The notes: generated by a model from the sequence alone, not told the origin. A stretch of 64,000 nt of DNA from Volvox africanus (GCA_030268105.1 BSDZ01000005.1:2775501-2839500); one strand, 5' to 3'; positions 49,801-62,779 are shown, counted from the first letter of the stretch. A program made the numbers and translations.

Positions 49801-52404
49801 AGCGCCCGGCGAAGGCTGCAGCTGCACGGCAGCGCCATGCACAATGGTGGGCCATTTCGCCTTAGGTCATAGAGGTGGACTCCACGAAGGATCATTGATA
49901 AGAGCTACCTCCATGATGGAGTGCAATTCTGTATGTGAAACCGCAGCTCAACGGTAGTCAGCCAGCGAAGGCTCAATAACCGGCTCCGCTGGTCCAGCAT
50001 TTTGACCAGGACGCACATCCAGGCAAGCTGCCGCGTGTCCGCCACTGCCACTACTGCCTCGCTACCAGAACCTGACAGGCCCCTGAGGCGGCGGCGCAAA
50101 TGACGGCCCATGCGCTGCACACCGTACAGCAGCTCCCCGAACGGTCCAGCTTCAGGGCCAGGCTCTGTTGCCTGCGTCGCGTGAGACAATATGCCAGGAT
50201 CCCCAGGGGTAAGCTGCCGCGGAGGTGTATCATCGCACACACCAGGGCGGTGCGGAGCTCCGTCTGCCCCCGGCAACCCACCACCAGATGTTATCCCATC
50301 CCTACCGCAATGCGGCCGCGGGCGTTGGCATCCTGGTCGCCAGGCCGTCCTCGTCGCCGTATACTGCCGGTCTGGCGGAGTCGACGTCATCTTCTGTGAA
50401 GGTTTCCCCGGGCCGCTTTCTTAGCAGCGGCTAGCCATGTCGTCAAACAACACTGTCCTCGGCGCACCATACTTTGAATTTGCCAACGGATCCTGAAGAG
50501 CTGGTTCCAGGCGCGATGTTGCCCCATCCGTGCACATGAATGCACCGGTAGAAGGGGCGGTGAACCCTGCCGCTTGCGCCTGGTCCTGCTTTGGCGTCAG
50601 CCGCCACGACGGAGGGTTTGGCTGGATACAGTAGTTGCATGTGGCCTCCTCGGATTCCGGACCGTCGACTCACCATGATACACCTTATTTACTAGATTAC
50701 TAGGCAAGGACAGTTAAGACAAGAAAGTGGACACCGAACAGCTGTGCGCGAGGCCTCAAGCAGGAGTGGATCACTGTAAGTTATCCCCAAGCAGTTACAA
50801 GGTGTGGCCACATGTGATCATCCACCGAAAGGCTTGCGTTGAGAAGCAGCATCCTGTTATAAAAACTCCGACATCTACCATAAGGCCCCCTGCTACATCA
50901 TATGTATACAGCATCTTTTTTAATTGTTGTCCAAGGTCCATAGAGCTGTGCTCTTCCCCCGTCCTTTCTCTGTGCGGGTGATACCAGCTAGCACCTGCAC
51001 CGGTGTCGCTGGTGCGGTACGTCGAGGGTCATGACCACCACAACTCATATACAAGGAGAGGCCCCGGCCTGGACCTGCTGGTCAGGGATCGGATCGGATG
51101 TCAGATTTTGTTAGCTTGAGTTGCTGGACCAATGCTTCGCTATGGTGCTAGCCATCACGATGCTAATGCTAATGCTATAGGCCGCAAGCGCACGGCACCG
51201 ATGACCGAGTTTGAGTTTCGAAACACCGTACAAAAGGTGCTGAGTTTGTATGGCTTACAAGGTGCTAACATGCGCGCCCAGCTGGGAAACCCAGGATTGC
51301 GTGTGTTCCGTACTTCATGACCCACTGCCGACATTTCGAGCTTCCTTACCTGCAGTGCGGCCTTCCTCGCTTCTTGGAATATCAGCGATGCAGATCCACG
51401 CAACACCGTGTTGCAGACGACGAGGTTGCTACCTGATGATGGCAGCAGGGGTCCATCAGCGCGGGTGAGGCCGGGCAGTTAATATTCCGCATACAGCCAA
51501 CATGCGGCAACTAACACAACATTCAGGCTACACCGAAGAGGTGCCTGACCGCGGAACGGGAGGGACGACCGCGCGGGGTAACAAGCTGCCCCTGAGAAGT
51601 CTCTGGGTGGAAATCCGAAGCGCTGTGCCTCATCGCGCCATGGTAGTGGAATGAACAAGACTCTGGCGGACATGACGGCATTCGCCCGCAGAACGTCCTG
51701 CAGCAGATGAGCGGCAAAGTTGAAAGGAGTCGACAACACCGAAAACCTCCCCTACTTGTGCGCACCTTGCATACCTGGAGCTCACAGACTGCTGTTGCAA
51801 CATTACTTGCCGCGTATGTAAAAACACATCACTCTGATAAGCTCTTTGTTGCACGCTAGCATCATGCCGCAAACCAAGCCTTCTCTCAACCTACTGGTAA
51901 CTTCTCGTTCACTCTGGGTGACGCCCCCGGGCCTATTTGACGTTCGAATGCTCGGAATTACCTCAATGCCCACATCCCATTTCCAACTGATGAAGCAGCC
52001 AGCTCCCGGGCTCCGCTCACCCAATGGTGCATCATAATCCTAATAATACTCACAGAGCAATATTACAAGATTGTCAAACAAAGCCATCGAGAGGCAATTG
52101 AATGAATAATAGATGAAGTGCAGTGCACTCCTGTGGAGAGCAAGCAGGTGCGACGAAGGACACGCTTAGGACCTCGGCGCTAGCATGGCTTCGGCTAGGG
52201 TGGCACGCACTAGATGTCAACCATTGTCACTGCACACGCCACGCAAGCCGCGCAGCCACCCTGCTCTTTACAGGCCCCGAGAACCCACACACCAATAGCC
52301 TGCCTGCGATTAAAAGCTCCTGTTCGAGTTCCGCTGGAGGCGAGACAGTCACAAAACTCGAATTGCCATTTACAGAGCACACTGCAGACGGCAACTCCCG
52401 ATAA
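46876..52404 (-). other. Candidate spliced minus-strand gene(s), unresolved and unrecognised
   Basis: Several minus-strand segments look coding. A C-terminus at about 47040-46876 reads VDMAGSTMLNAAIAIAKAAY, then an acidic Gly/Asp/Ser tail and TAG. A segment near 47.40-47.34 kb reads YEQYERSRDSYVHGAPGERC up to a GTAAGG donor. A C-terminus at about 49.7-49505 includes EALDSIDYLLSSNPGVRADF and NTWNA-stop. A segment near 51.41-51350 reads NTVLRGSASLIFQEARKAAL and ends at CTGCAG|GTAAGG. Pieces near 51.7 kb (LQDVLRANAVMSARVLFIPL) and 52.4-52.24 kb (SPPAELEQELLIAGRLLVCG) are also open. I could not join them in consistent phase. The two C-termini suggest at least two genes, or degenerating copies. 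No family is recognised. Confidence 0.3.
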
Positions 52405-52599
52405 GGTAAACGATCATTACTAATTATTACGGGAAGAACAAACAAAAGGAAAGAGAAGCGTACAAGAAACAGTACAGCCGATAACCAAGCCAACAAGGAA
52501 TATCGATATATAATGCAATTTCCCGAACGTGCCCTGCTGTGAGGTTCCAGTTTGCCTTCCATTGTAGACGTGCGTCCAATACCTCCTTCGATTCCCGCA

Positions 52600-55500
52600 T
52601 TAACAACCGACAGGATCCGGAGCTACGCGCACTTCTGGGCAGAGGGGCGGTTGCGGGCGGGGTCGTGGGTCCTCTCTTTGCGCACACGTCGCCATGGCCT
52701 CGTCCTCGCCATCCTGTAGCCCAAACCCGTCAGCCCTCTGACCCAAAAGCCATCGCCTTTCGGCAGGCGAGCCATACAAGCCATAATCCCAAACAGTGCC
52801 CCAACCCACGCTCTGCCGTGGCAATGGACCGCCATGAGCCAGTCCTGCGATGGCCAGCGCTGCAGCGTCCGACGTGCTGTGCAAGCCGTCCTGGAGTGCG
52901 GGCCTGCACTCACTTACCCTTGACGCCTCGGGATCCAACTTGTCCCCATAGTTATCAACAGACGATACACGTTGGTACGACATCGTTCTACTGTCGCTGA
53001 TGTCCCTGGCTCCGCCGATGGCTGCAGGGTCCCCGACGCCAATGCCGCAACCGATCCATGGACTGTCCGTGTGTGGGTGCGTCTGGCCCGCGCGCGTGTA
53101 CAAGACCAGGCCCAAGGCCTCACAGACGAGTGAAAGAGCGAACCAGCCCGCCGTGCCACCAAAACCACCGAAGAAGACCACGCGCGCCCCCGCGGCCCAG
53201 ACGTCACTGGTGAGAAGGGAGAGGTTGAGCACGGTGGCGCCGCTCCACATTAGCACCAGCGGCATCAACAAGGCAAACGTGTACAGAGCCAGAGCGAAGC
53301 CCACCAATGGCGCCGCCACGGCCCATGGGTCGCTCCAGTCGGCTGTCAGCCATGCGCCGCGCTCCAAAACAACTGCCTAAAGGGTCCGAGGGATAGGTCG
53401 GCGCAACACATCATCAGCGCTGCAGAACACCCTAAATTGCACGGAGGGCAGTAATCCTGACCCACACTTTCCGCTGAATCCCGCTTTCCTTGTTTTGCCC
53501 CATCTCCGACCCCATCCCTCCATGTCCCCAAACCCTCCATGCCCACCAAGCTACGACGGAGTGGCACATTCCGCCATCTCCTTCATCGAAGTCGCTGTTA
53601 GCAGCCCTTCGTTTTCTCTTCCCACCCTGGCGTCCCTCACCGCTTCAGTATCGGTCTTTCCACCCTTCCCCCTCTATACGCGCATCCCCACACCCCTCGT
53701 CCTTCCCGCTCCCGCTCCCGCTCCTGTTTCAGACGTCCCTCACCTGCAGGCCTCCGATCAGGACAGCGAAACTGCCCATCGTCGCCAGTAGCTCCGAAAT
53801 GGGTGTGGCCCTGAGTAGCAACCGCTCCTGCGCCACGTTGCTACAGGCGTACAAGATTGCGCCCTACAGGAGTGGAGGAGAGGTAATAAGCAGATTGCTT
53901 AGATATCCTGGAGTTCAACAAAGCGGAGAAAGCGGCCACTAACGATTTGGAGATAAGTCACTGCTGTTCTGCGAGTACGCAGTTCCCCTTCAGTGGACTC
54001 CGCACCCGGTTCCGTTGATCCCCTACCCGCCAGCTGCTCTCACCATCAGCACCAGGGCGTCTCCGAGCAGCGGGTCCGGTCCACCAGTCGAGGAAGAGCC
54101 ATCCGTCACGACCAGTACCGCGAGTCCCCCGATACACAGCAGCGCCCCTAGAAAGTGGCCCGGCAGGTATTTGGCTCTGAGGACCAGAGCGGAGAGCACC
54201 ATGACGGCGGGTATGGTGAAGCAGTCCAGCAGGGTGACGGAGGTCACGGAGGTGTATTGATAGGCCTGCCGTTTCCGAGGGATACCGGAGGGTCAACGGA
54301 GGAAACCAAAGAAACCGGTAATCGTATCACGCTGGGGCCGGTTATTGTAGCGTTTGAATGGGGGGCGCCCCGACGCGATTGGAAAACAAGATAGGCGACG
54401 CAGCTGACATAGGCTCGGAGAGTTGGCTCAGGAATGTATGTGAATAGCAGATGGTAAGGTGATCAGGGAGCCTAATGCTGGTGCCGGTAGGGAAACGGAC
54501 ATGCAGCAGCACCGGTAGGTGGTGCAGCCCAGGTATCCAGGTGAAGGCACCTCAATGAGGGGGGCGGGGAAGGCCAGGGCCGGCTGGGATGGTCGCAGTG
54601 CCTGCAGACGGAAACCCACCGCCCAAAGCCCTCGTGAAGCGTGAACGTCCATTAAAAAGGTGCACTGGCAGGAGGGCACGGCGCAGCGGACTCACGACCG
54701 TCAAACCCGACTTCAGCCCCCAACCTTCCGTTGCCCATTGATGCCGGTATCCGACTTCCTGTCTACTACCGTTCGCTACCGGCCTGGGGCACACGGAAAG
54801 ACATAAACACATACCTTCGTCACCAGGAAATTCGCCTCTACATCCAGGCAAGCAAGGAAGAGGTAGATGTACCAAGGATTGCTCAGGTGGAAACCTAGGA
54901 GGTCGGGATGGACGTGGGAGCGGGGCAAGATGGAACGTGAGCCTGGAAGAGGGCATGCGTCGTATAATCAGTCTACTCGCTTCATTCTGACACGTCCGGG
55001 CATCCTCCACCGCTTACGCCCAACCCCAACTTTACAGTCCACCCACCCCTTCACATGTTCATCGACGATAAGGATATGTTTAGAAGCGCTCACCCCTCTT
55101 GTGCAGGTGGTAAGCTCCGCAGGTGATTGCCAGCAGCAGGTAGTTGAGTACTGCCTGTGAGGTCGGCATGTTAACACCGCGGGAGACCAACAACCCGGAG
55201 GTGGTGCCTGGGGTCCGGCAGGGGAAACGGCGGAACGGGAAGCGGAAGCCACCGTGGTGGGGCGCACGAGTGCCGGAGGGATCCAGGTGTCCATGCCCCG
55301 GGAGTGGGCTCAGGGCCGGGAGCAAGGCAGCGGCCGCATGTGGACGGGTGCTTGGTTTGCGCCACCTGCATCAACCTCTAAATGAGGCTTGGCCAGCCAT
55401 TGCAAGGCGTTGATTAAGCGCCAAAGGGCACTAATTGGAGGTCAATGGGAGAAGCCCAAAGGCAGGCAAGCAGTTCGGGAAATATTGTGGGGTCCCCCCT

Positions 55501-55747
55501 CGCCTGGGAAGTACCCCTCTCGTTACGCCCCTAAAGTCCCCCAAGAGAGCTTACCCATGACGCACAAGAGGAGTGATAGCACTTGGGCCATTAAAATGGC
55601 CCTGAGGAGCGGTGACTTCAGCAGCTGCAAGCTTTCGGCCAAGCTGGGGCCGCCCTTATCCTTGGCAAAGGACATGCCGAGGACGGCGGCGCGCTTTTGG
55701 CGCCGAGGCAGCTCCAACGATGCGTCTCGTGAGGGTTCCACTGCCAT
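52600..55747 (-). CDS. SLC35F1/F2-like (DUF914, drug/metabolite-transporter superfamily) membrane protein
   Basis: Multipass transporter-like protein of the SLC35F group; the plant members are often annotated as anthocyanin-related membrane proteins, and the substrate is unknown. Exons in order: 55747-55555, 55207-55094, 54894-54815, 54265-54044, 53863-53744, 53376-52918 with read-through to a stop at 52600; phases close. Motifs: ILMAQVLSLLLCVMG, TTSGLLVSRGVNMPTSQAVL, WYIYLFLACLDVEANFLVTK, AYQYTSVTSVTLLDCFTIPA, DPLLGDALVLM, YACSNVAQERLL, SGATVLNLSLLTSDVWA. Together these are a full ten-helix SLC35F fold. The start at 55747 gives a 45-residue cytosolic N-terminus. At 52918/52917 there is a strong donor (AGG|GTAAGTGAG), so the last 105 read-through residues, which are hydrophilic, may be intronic and the true C-terminus may lie further downstream. 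Without them the protein is 396 residues, a normal size. Confidence 0.88.
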
Positions 55748-58303
55748 TTGTTATGAGTTTCCGATTTTAACGTTTTTACGCAAAAGTATACGCCGTTGGT
55801 CGCTGACTAAGGGAATTTTTTGCACACTTCGGAGCCGTAACGTCAGACAGGTCCCAGAGGTCCAGAGGACGACCCACACAAGTCTAGAGCATAGTTTCAT
55901 TAACACAACGAGTGGATAGTAAAACGCAAACACCAAGCCTTTTGTCGAGTTCGGGTAATGACAGCTTGCACGAAATAGTATACCGTTTCGAGAAACACAG
56001 CTTATGAACAGTCGGGAAATTAACTAAGGTACATTTGGTACATGAGCCATCATGGCTTTATGCATTAGTTTTCAACCTTTAAACGTAAGCAGGGCCCAGG
56101 GGACGTACGTAAGCCGGTGGATCGCCCAATAATTAATTATAGGATTCAGCCTACGTCAAAATCATATTTATTTCAAATCACTCTTCATTCAGAATTGTAG
56201 CATCTTACTTACCTCGACGTCCATGTAACAAGCTCGTAAAAGCTCCTAAGGCTCAGGCGAGCCCCCAAGACGAGCCAGGAGGATCAAGCATTTAGGTAGG
56301 CTGAAATAGAGGAAGCTATAATCATGCTGCTGAAACATGAATATGATGCCAGTATGGGAATGAAATGTTGGAATGGACTTTTAAAGGTTGACCCCAAAAG
56401 CGTTAGGGAGGGCCCTAGTAGGTTTCGGAAGTGTGAATGAAATGTTTCTGGTCTCGGGATGAGGGTCTTCACGTGTTTAGGACCTCAGCAGCTTGTTATG
56501 TTGAAGTGCGGCAATCTGATTTGCCTTGACTTTGGAATGCAGGGTCAATGCACAACACTCCGCCACCGGACATGCATGCCAACAAAATCCCGAACCCTAC
56601 CTCGATGCTCATAGGGCCCTGCACTCAAAGCATTTCCCGTCCAGCTGCCTGCGGGCCATCGGGAGTACGGCATTCGTGATATGATCAAAATCCAACCAAG
56701 GTGTTAAAGGGATTAAATTAGGAAGCCTTCCTGTAACAGGCAGGAGACCTATCAAAAGAACTTTGCCCTCTGAAATCGTGGCGTACGAGGGCTTCATGGG
56801 GAGAGCTCCAACGGAAATCACGAAGCACAAGGTCAAGGCATTTACCATGCGAGACGATTACCACGCTAAGTAAATGTGTCATGCTGGTCGCCTTATGCAG
56901 GGATTGTCACTGGTTAGCAACAGACTCGTACGCTGTCAATGTGGCAAATGGCTTCGGAGTGTGATATGGACACCTGGTGATCATATATGACGCATGTCAC
57001 CCAAAGGCAAATCCATCAACAGGATAACAATCAGCGCGTCGCATAAGGAGCACCCCCTCACCTCCAATGAACCCCATGCACCGACTAACGTGATGCACCC
57101 ATTGCGTGCTCCGCTTTTCCCTCATTCCGCCTCAATATCATCCTGAATGCCCTGGATGCCGGTGAGTGGTGCCCACACGACGCCTCTCCAAATAATGTTT
57201 GTGCCCCCATCGATCCATACATATATTCACATCAACCCAATGCGATCTGCCTCTACCTAGGATTTCTGGAACCAGAGAGACAGGAACACAAAAGGGCGCG
57301 AGGTCATCCTACGTCAAAGTTACTTGATTGGACTGCTCTAATCGAAATGACGAGAGGGCTTAAATTCTGGAAATGGCAAGACTCCGTCAAGAGCGTCTTT
57401 CCCGTTCGCCCTTAGTCTGTCGCTGCCGCTGTGACGTGGCCTGTGCAACCCTCGTGATCATGCTCTTGCTCGCCTTTTAGTTTTGGGGGTCCTCCCCCTT
57501 ACATGGGCAGGGCGCCGGCTCTGCAGTCCCGCCTGTGACGCCTGACGTCCTGATCGGCACACAGACGTCCTGCAGCTGCAGCTGCAGAATGCGGTGTACA
57601 GTTCGGGTGTTACAACTGGCAAAAGTGCCGAGTTGCCTGCATAACTCTGGGCGCAGAGGTTTCCTGTCTTACCCCAAGGAAAACGTTGTCGAGCGCTCAC
57701 TCCAGCGCAATCATGCAGCAACCTCTCCTTCTAGTTCCCTCTCCTCAGCTGCCTGAGGTGCCGCCGCTTCCAGCAACAAAGACGTGACTGACCAATCATT
57801 TAGATGTGCCAAAGCACACTCGCATTAATGACGCACTCGCGCTTAGAGGGGCCAAGATACTTGCGCAGCACACGTGACAGTGTGTGCCGTAGAAACATAT
57901 TTTACGTTTCCAAAGGAGTAAGCAGTTTCTGAACAAAGCCCTAATCCGTTTCGAAGGCAACGTAACCGCGGTGCACTCGATAATGCAAAATGACAACCAC
58001 GCCTCAATTGTACAAAAAGGTCTCAGATATGCCTTGTCGATCGATCCGTAACGTTGCACATATTTTGAAACTGCAAAAGAGTCTTGATTCGGAGCTTGTA
58101 ATGACAAGGCTAAAGCTACTGCCATGACAATTTGGAGGGAGTCGTCAAGCTTTGAAACGCCTCGTAGAGTTGCATGATAAAACAGAAGTAATAGATGGCA
58201 TATAAAATATTAATCCACTAATAACTACGACTCTCGACTAGACCACGCCCAGTAGAGCAGCGCAGAGCTTTTATTTGGATTAGTAATATTAAATAAACTG
58301 TAT
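55748..58303. other. Intergenic region upstream of the SLC35F-like gene; no gene recognised
   Basis: Should contain the SLC35F-like promoter (minus strand). I see no convincing coding sequence or structured RNA. Short related motifs rich in 'ggctcgtaaggc' and 'gacgagcc' occur near 56.23 kb and 58.51 kb and may be remnants of a dispersed repeat. Confidence 0.4.
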
Positions 58304-58435
58304 TCAAAAATGTTTATCTCCTTTAGGGCTTTTGATCATTGTTCCTGATTGAAGTAATGCGTCATAAAATGGACTAATAATATCACCGGTATTTTGTAAA
58401 AATGCCCCAAGTTTATTAAATCTAATAATTAGAAC
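58304..58435 (-). pseudogene. AT-rich bacterial-looking ORF tail (43 codons plus stop)
   Basis: A minus-strand frame closed upstream by TAA reads FNKLGAFLQNTGDIISPFYD, continues ALLQSGTMIKSPKGDKHF and ends at TGA. Composition is strongly AT-rich and the codons are unlike the host genes nearby. The sequence has the look of a bacterial protein C-terminus, but I do not recognise the family. It resembles in style the bacterial debris at 36 kb and may have the same source. Confidence 0.35.
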
Positions 58436-60868
58436 TTAACATTTTACTATTGACAGAATGAAATCAACAGTTACCCTGGTGATCGTGGTTGATGATCGTT
58501 ACTAACTCGTAGGGGCTCGTAAGGCCCCGGACGAGCCTATACTAAGAGGAGGCTCAGAGGGCTGTAAGAACGGGCGAAAGAATGTGTTTGAAGTTAGTTG
58601 AAATGGTCAAGACGTTGACATTGAATGTCATGCTACATACAACCATAACGCACAAAAAACATGCACTGCTGCCTGCCTAGAAAGCTACCTAAACCCATGT
58701 GGGAAATCCAACAATCAAAATGAAGAAGATCCAGCAGGCGTACGTATCTGGACTTGACCTCGAAACATGCCCGCACCAGGTAGGAAATTCCGCGAAGAAT
58801 GGTTTGTAGGACAGGCCTAGCAAAACAGCTTATAATGGGACTTCAGGCAACCCGGGAAAGTAAGCCCAGATGGAGACTAGATCAGGCAGGCTTGCAGCTT
58901 GCAGCTCAAAGCCGCCGCCATGTGTGTTTATGGGAAGCTTAGGTTTGCAATAGAGATTTGGAAATTTCAGTCAACAACGTTTATTAAAAGCGTTGCAACT
59001 GGAAAGTGTGGCTTGATTGGCTTAAGTTGCAAATCCAAATTCAAGGTCGTCCAGGGGTTTCCAGACAGTCGTTCCTAGTGTGGTAATCAAGGAGGCAAAC
59101 AATAATAACGTGTTCAGGCATGACTGTTATGGCATGACCAATAAGCCCCTAGAGTTCCAGGTTCTACCCTAACCGAGAGCGGACCAAAGACCCTAATGTG
59201 AAGAGCAAGGTGCCCCCATGTTGATGGACGGTGACGACCCCAATAAAAGTGACCTGCGAGCTAACCAGTTGTGGAGTTGACGCCTTAGTTGATTCGGCGG
59301 ATTCCGCTGGATGCTGGTGGTGGGTGCTGAACCTGTGATAACCACTGATTTCGGAGAAGTCGGCATGGGAGACTGGATGAGGGTGACCTGAAACACCGGG
59401 GAAGGTAGGGACTGCCAGGTTAGTGGCCATGGGTGATGTAACCCCCCTATCCTACACACAATAATAACTCTGATTATGCAATTAACCAGGGCCAGCGGAT
59501 GGAAAATTAGACCCAAAGTGATGACGCTGACTATGTTGACCATGAGTTGGAGGTGGTCTGAACCAGGGATGTGCAGAGCAAGACTCATGGGCCCGACCAT
59601 GAGGTGCAAGTGGTCATGCCCATAGTGCTTAGCAATGCTGATGTGTTAACATGGGTCAAACATACAGCCAAATGGAGGGCAAGGCGCTAAGTGACTGCCT
59701 CATACTCCAGTTGGTTCCCAAGAGATATCAAACCCAGGGTCTCAAATATGTGGGGCTCAGGGCCCCAGGGCTCAGGCAGCTGGTGAACCCACGCCAGCAC
59801 CCATGCTGGGGAGAACATTGGATGACAGCCTGCAAGGCGTTTGAGTACTTAAAAGTTGTATTCAGTCGACTTGATAAAACGGCCCAGACATGCATGTCTG
59901 GGGCGTCTGAGTAATGAGGGGTTGGGTAAGGGGGGTTTACTGCATGCAGATAACCCGGGATTTTTAACAGTGATATTTCTGAAGGTAAGTGTGGGACATG
60001 CATAGCCTTGCCCTGTTGTGTCATATTATGATTATGATTATCATTCAGATAGGAATATAACTAAACGAAGAATGAAGCTCTTCATGCAATGCAGGTACAC
60101 CAGAAGTGGACGGCTGTTGTGTAGGTAGAGGCTAGACGCTGTTGGAGTGGCTGTGGCCTGAACCTATAGTCCCTATGTGTTGGGTGATGGGCTAAGGGGG
60201 GTCAGAGCCGCGGCAAAGTGGCTCTGGCCAGGACATGTTGTCCCTGTGTGTTGGGTGATGGTACAGGACGGCATTCTTTACTGTATCACTTAAGATCATG
60301 ATGGTGATAATATTTATAATGATGGTGGTGGTGATGCAACGGCTGATATTACACTAAAATATTGCGATGCGTGATTGATGGTGTATGGGGAGGGATTGCG
60401 GTGGCAGTGAACATCGACCCATCATCCCTACGTGTGATGGAACGCCACTCTCCGTTATATTAACTATAGTAATTTTTAGTTTTTTATTTGTCCATCTGCT
60501 CGTCCATCCACGCATGCATGATTAGTATGTGAGTGAAGGCGCAAAGGTGCGCCATAACTGATAACTTTGCAGAGTCTCTCCACATCATCTCATCAAATCG
60601 TCTGTTCATCTGAGTACTGAAGGTCTGGATGGAGGATCATGTTGTCATCAATTGGGGGTTCTGATAACCAAGCCAACTTTATGGATGTGCGTGTATTGAT
60701 GTGGCCTTGGCAAAGCGCTGTAAAGGGCGTGGGTGGTGTGATGTGGGGTGTATGGTGTGGGGTGTGTTGTATCTGTTGTGCTATGGTCCGTTTCCGCCGA
60801 TGCGTAGGTCGATGCGACCCTACGAGGCGAAGTGCTATCTTGATGAACGCATGAACCATCAATGCATA
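58436..60868. other. Intergenic region left of the retroelement; no gene recognised
   Basis: Mostly unstructured AT-moderate sequence. It contains a 71-base-period direct repeat at 60147-60261 and ends in a perfect inverted repeat at 60869-60924. An open minus-strand frame at 59193-59609 is not protein-like enough to call. Confidence 0.4.
60147..60261. repeat. Imperfect 44-base direct repeat with a 71-base period
   Basis: Two copies, 60147-60190 and 60218-60261, share gtggct.tggcc.g.ac and end identically in tgtgttgggtgatgg. Confidence 0.85.
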
Positions 60869-60924
60869 TGAATGAACTTGCATGACATAAATGTATTCGT
60901 ATATATGTCATGCAAGTTCATTCA
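60869..60924. repeat. Perfect 21-base inverted repeat with a 14-base loop
   Basis: The left arm at 60869-60889 (tgaatgaacttgcatgacat plus a) is exactly complementary to the right arm at 60904-60924. It can form a stable hairpin. It sits immediately left of the first retroelement leader copy, so it may mark an element boundary or a separate miniature inverted-repeat element. Confidence 0.9.
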
Positions 60925-61683
60925 TCATTTGGCATGACACCATTATCCATCGCGACATCGCATCATGGCAAGTCCGCCTAGCATGCATGAAATCCCAAAT
61001 CATTGAAGTGCGCATTATGCTCGTGCTACGAAACGATAAGTAATATTATTTGATATAATATTACTTCATTACAGCACACGTTGAGAGTGCCGCACTCGTC
61101 ACGATGCATGCCTTGCAACCAAATATCGTTATTCGGACCCTTGCATCATGCGAATGCCGGAAAGGCTTATACGTTGTTATGCTTGGACATCGCCTATACG
61201 CAGTAGGGTTGTCACACTTAGGATCGGCCTCCTAGTGTGAATTGTACGGCATTGCGATGCTGCGAGTATAACAGATGCGAGGACGGCTAAGCAAGATAAG
61301 ATATTTGATACCGGAGAACACTCGTGTGTTCTACATTATCATTGCTATACGCTACTCTACTTAGCCTGAGCTAAGCCTAAACTTCGCTATCACCGCCGCG
61401 TGATGATTGCTTGCTTCCGGCGCTGACGGCGATTACGTCCATTGCACCGCTTCGATCTGTAAGACTGTAAGTTATATCTCTTCTTGTTTTGAAGTCTTCC
61501 GCTGTTTCTGTTTGCTCTACGTTTGCCTTGCTGTTCTTGCAAGTGCTCGCGCATCGGTGTCGAAAGCCTTCAGACGCGCAGATACTTATGAGCAAACACG
61601 AAGGAGAGGTACAACAAATTGGTATTGAGACAGGTTCGTTGCCTAACAGTCTCTTTGTGTCAACTCGGAAGTAGGTTCTCTCT

Positions 61684-61910
61684 ATGGCGAGTTCCAGCGA
61701 CGAACCACGAGGACCGCTAGATACTTTTGCCAAAGACCTAGGCCGCGCCGTATTGGACGCCGCTGCTTCCGGTTTGTAATTGTCTAATTGCTTTTGTCTA
61801 GATTGCTGCGCTTGTTGTGTAAGTGTACGCTCTGAGTTGCAGGTAATCTCAGCGCTCCGGCATTGCTTGCCACTGTTGTACGTGGGTTCAATCACCGTTT
61901 ACATTTATGA
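61684..61910 (+). CDS. Small spliced leader ORF, copy A (51 residues, truncated)
   Basis: Exon 61684-61771 and exon 61843-61910, with a 71-base GT-AG intron. It begins MASSSDEPRGPLDTFAKDLG and continues RAVLDAAASG, then across the junction NLSAPALLATVV before a stop. Copy B has an exon of identical length, an intron in the identical place and homologous residues on both sides, which argues that this was a translated sequence. Copy A stops early compared with copy B. Function unknown; no signal peptide or membrane segment seen. Confidence 0.45.
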
Positions 61911-62570
61911 AGGCCGCAATGCATTCAGATATCATGAAGCATAATACAATCATATTAGCATGATATACTCGAGTATATCTAGCTAATCAGGCATGTCGCA
62001 TCATCATTCACGACCGGTCAACATGTTTGACTCAAGGTTGATAATTAATGCGCGATCTATCCATTGGCATATTATATCACGTAATAATACTTTGAATAGT
62101 ATTACCTCATCTGTGTCATAAACCATACGTGTATGCAAGAATGCGACGATCGTGATGGTTGGGTCGGCAACCGAATATCGATATTCGGACCTTTGCATAT
62201 TGCATGCGTTGCATCCAATAATATCACGAATGACACGATATTTAGAGCAGTATTACCAAGGTACTCACACTTGAGATCGTAATCCAGTGAGACCTGTACT
62301 GCACATTGGTATCACGACGTGATAGGTGCGAGGACGGCCGCCTAGAGACCGAAGTCAGCGCGACGCTAACTTTGGACCAAGTATTCGAGTACTGAACTCT
62401 ATCCGATACGCATACATACGATATAATCATATATATTTGGCCTGAGCTATTCTAGCATTCCATCTGCAGCTGAGTGATGAACATTGCCCACGGGGTCTGA
62501 CGGCAGACTGTAATTCTGTAACTGAAGAACATTGTAAGTTGAATCTTTCCTTGCTATTGAGTCTTCCGCT

Positions 62571-62633
62571 GTCTACTATTCGCATTGGCTTGCCTTGCTG
62601 ATCGTCTACTATTCGCATTGGCTTGCCTTGCTG
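62571..62633. repeat. 30-base direct repeat within leader copy B
   Basis: gtctactattcgcattggct (and the next ten bases) occurs at 62571-62600 and again at 62604-62633, three bases apart. Leader copy A has only one corresponding segment, so this is a local duplication in copy B. Confidence 0.9.
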
Positions 62634-62779
62634 TTCGTAAGCTTGGTACGCACACAGCTAACACCTAGACGTGCAGAGCTAATACATGATTGAAGAAGGA
62701 AGGATACAACAAATTTGGTATCGAGACGAGGTTGAATCATGATGGTTGCATTGTCCCTCATCAGAAGTAGGTTCTCGCG

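Noticed and set aside
59193..59609. 138-codon minus-strand ORF
   Set aside because: The sequence is not protein-like over its length, has no recognised motif and no splice context.
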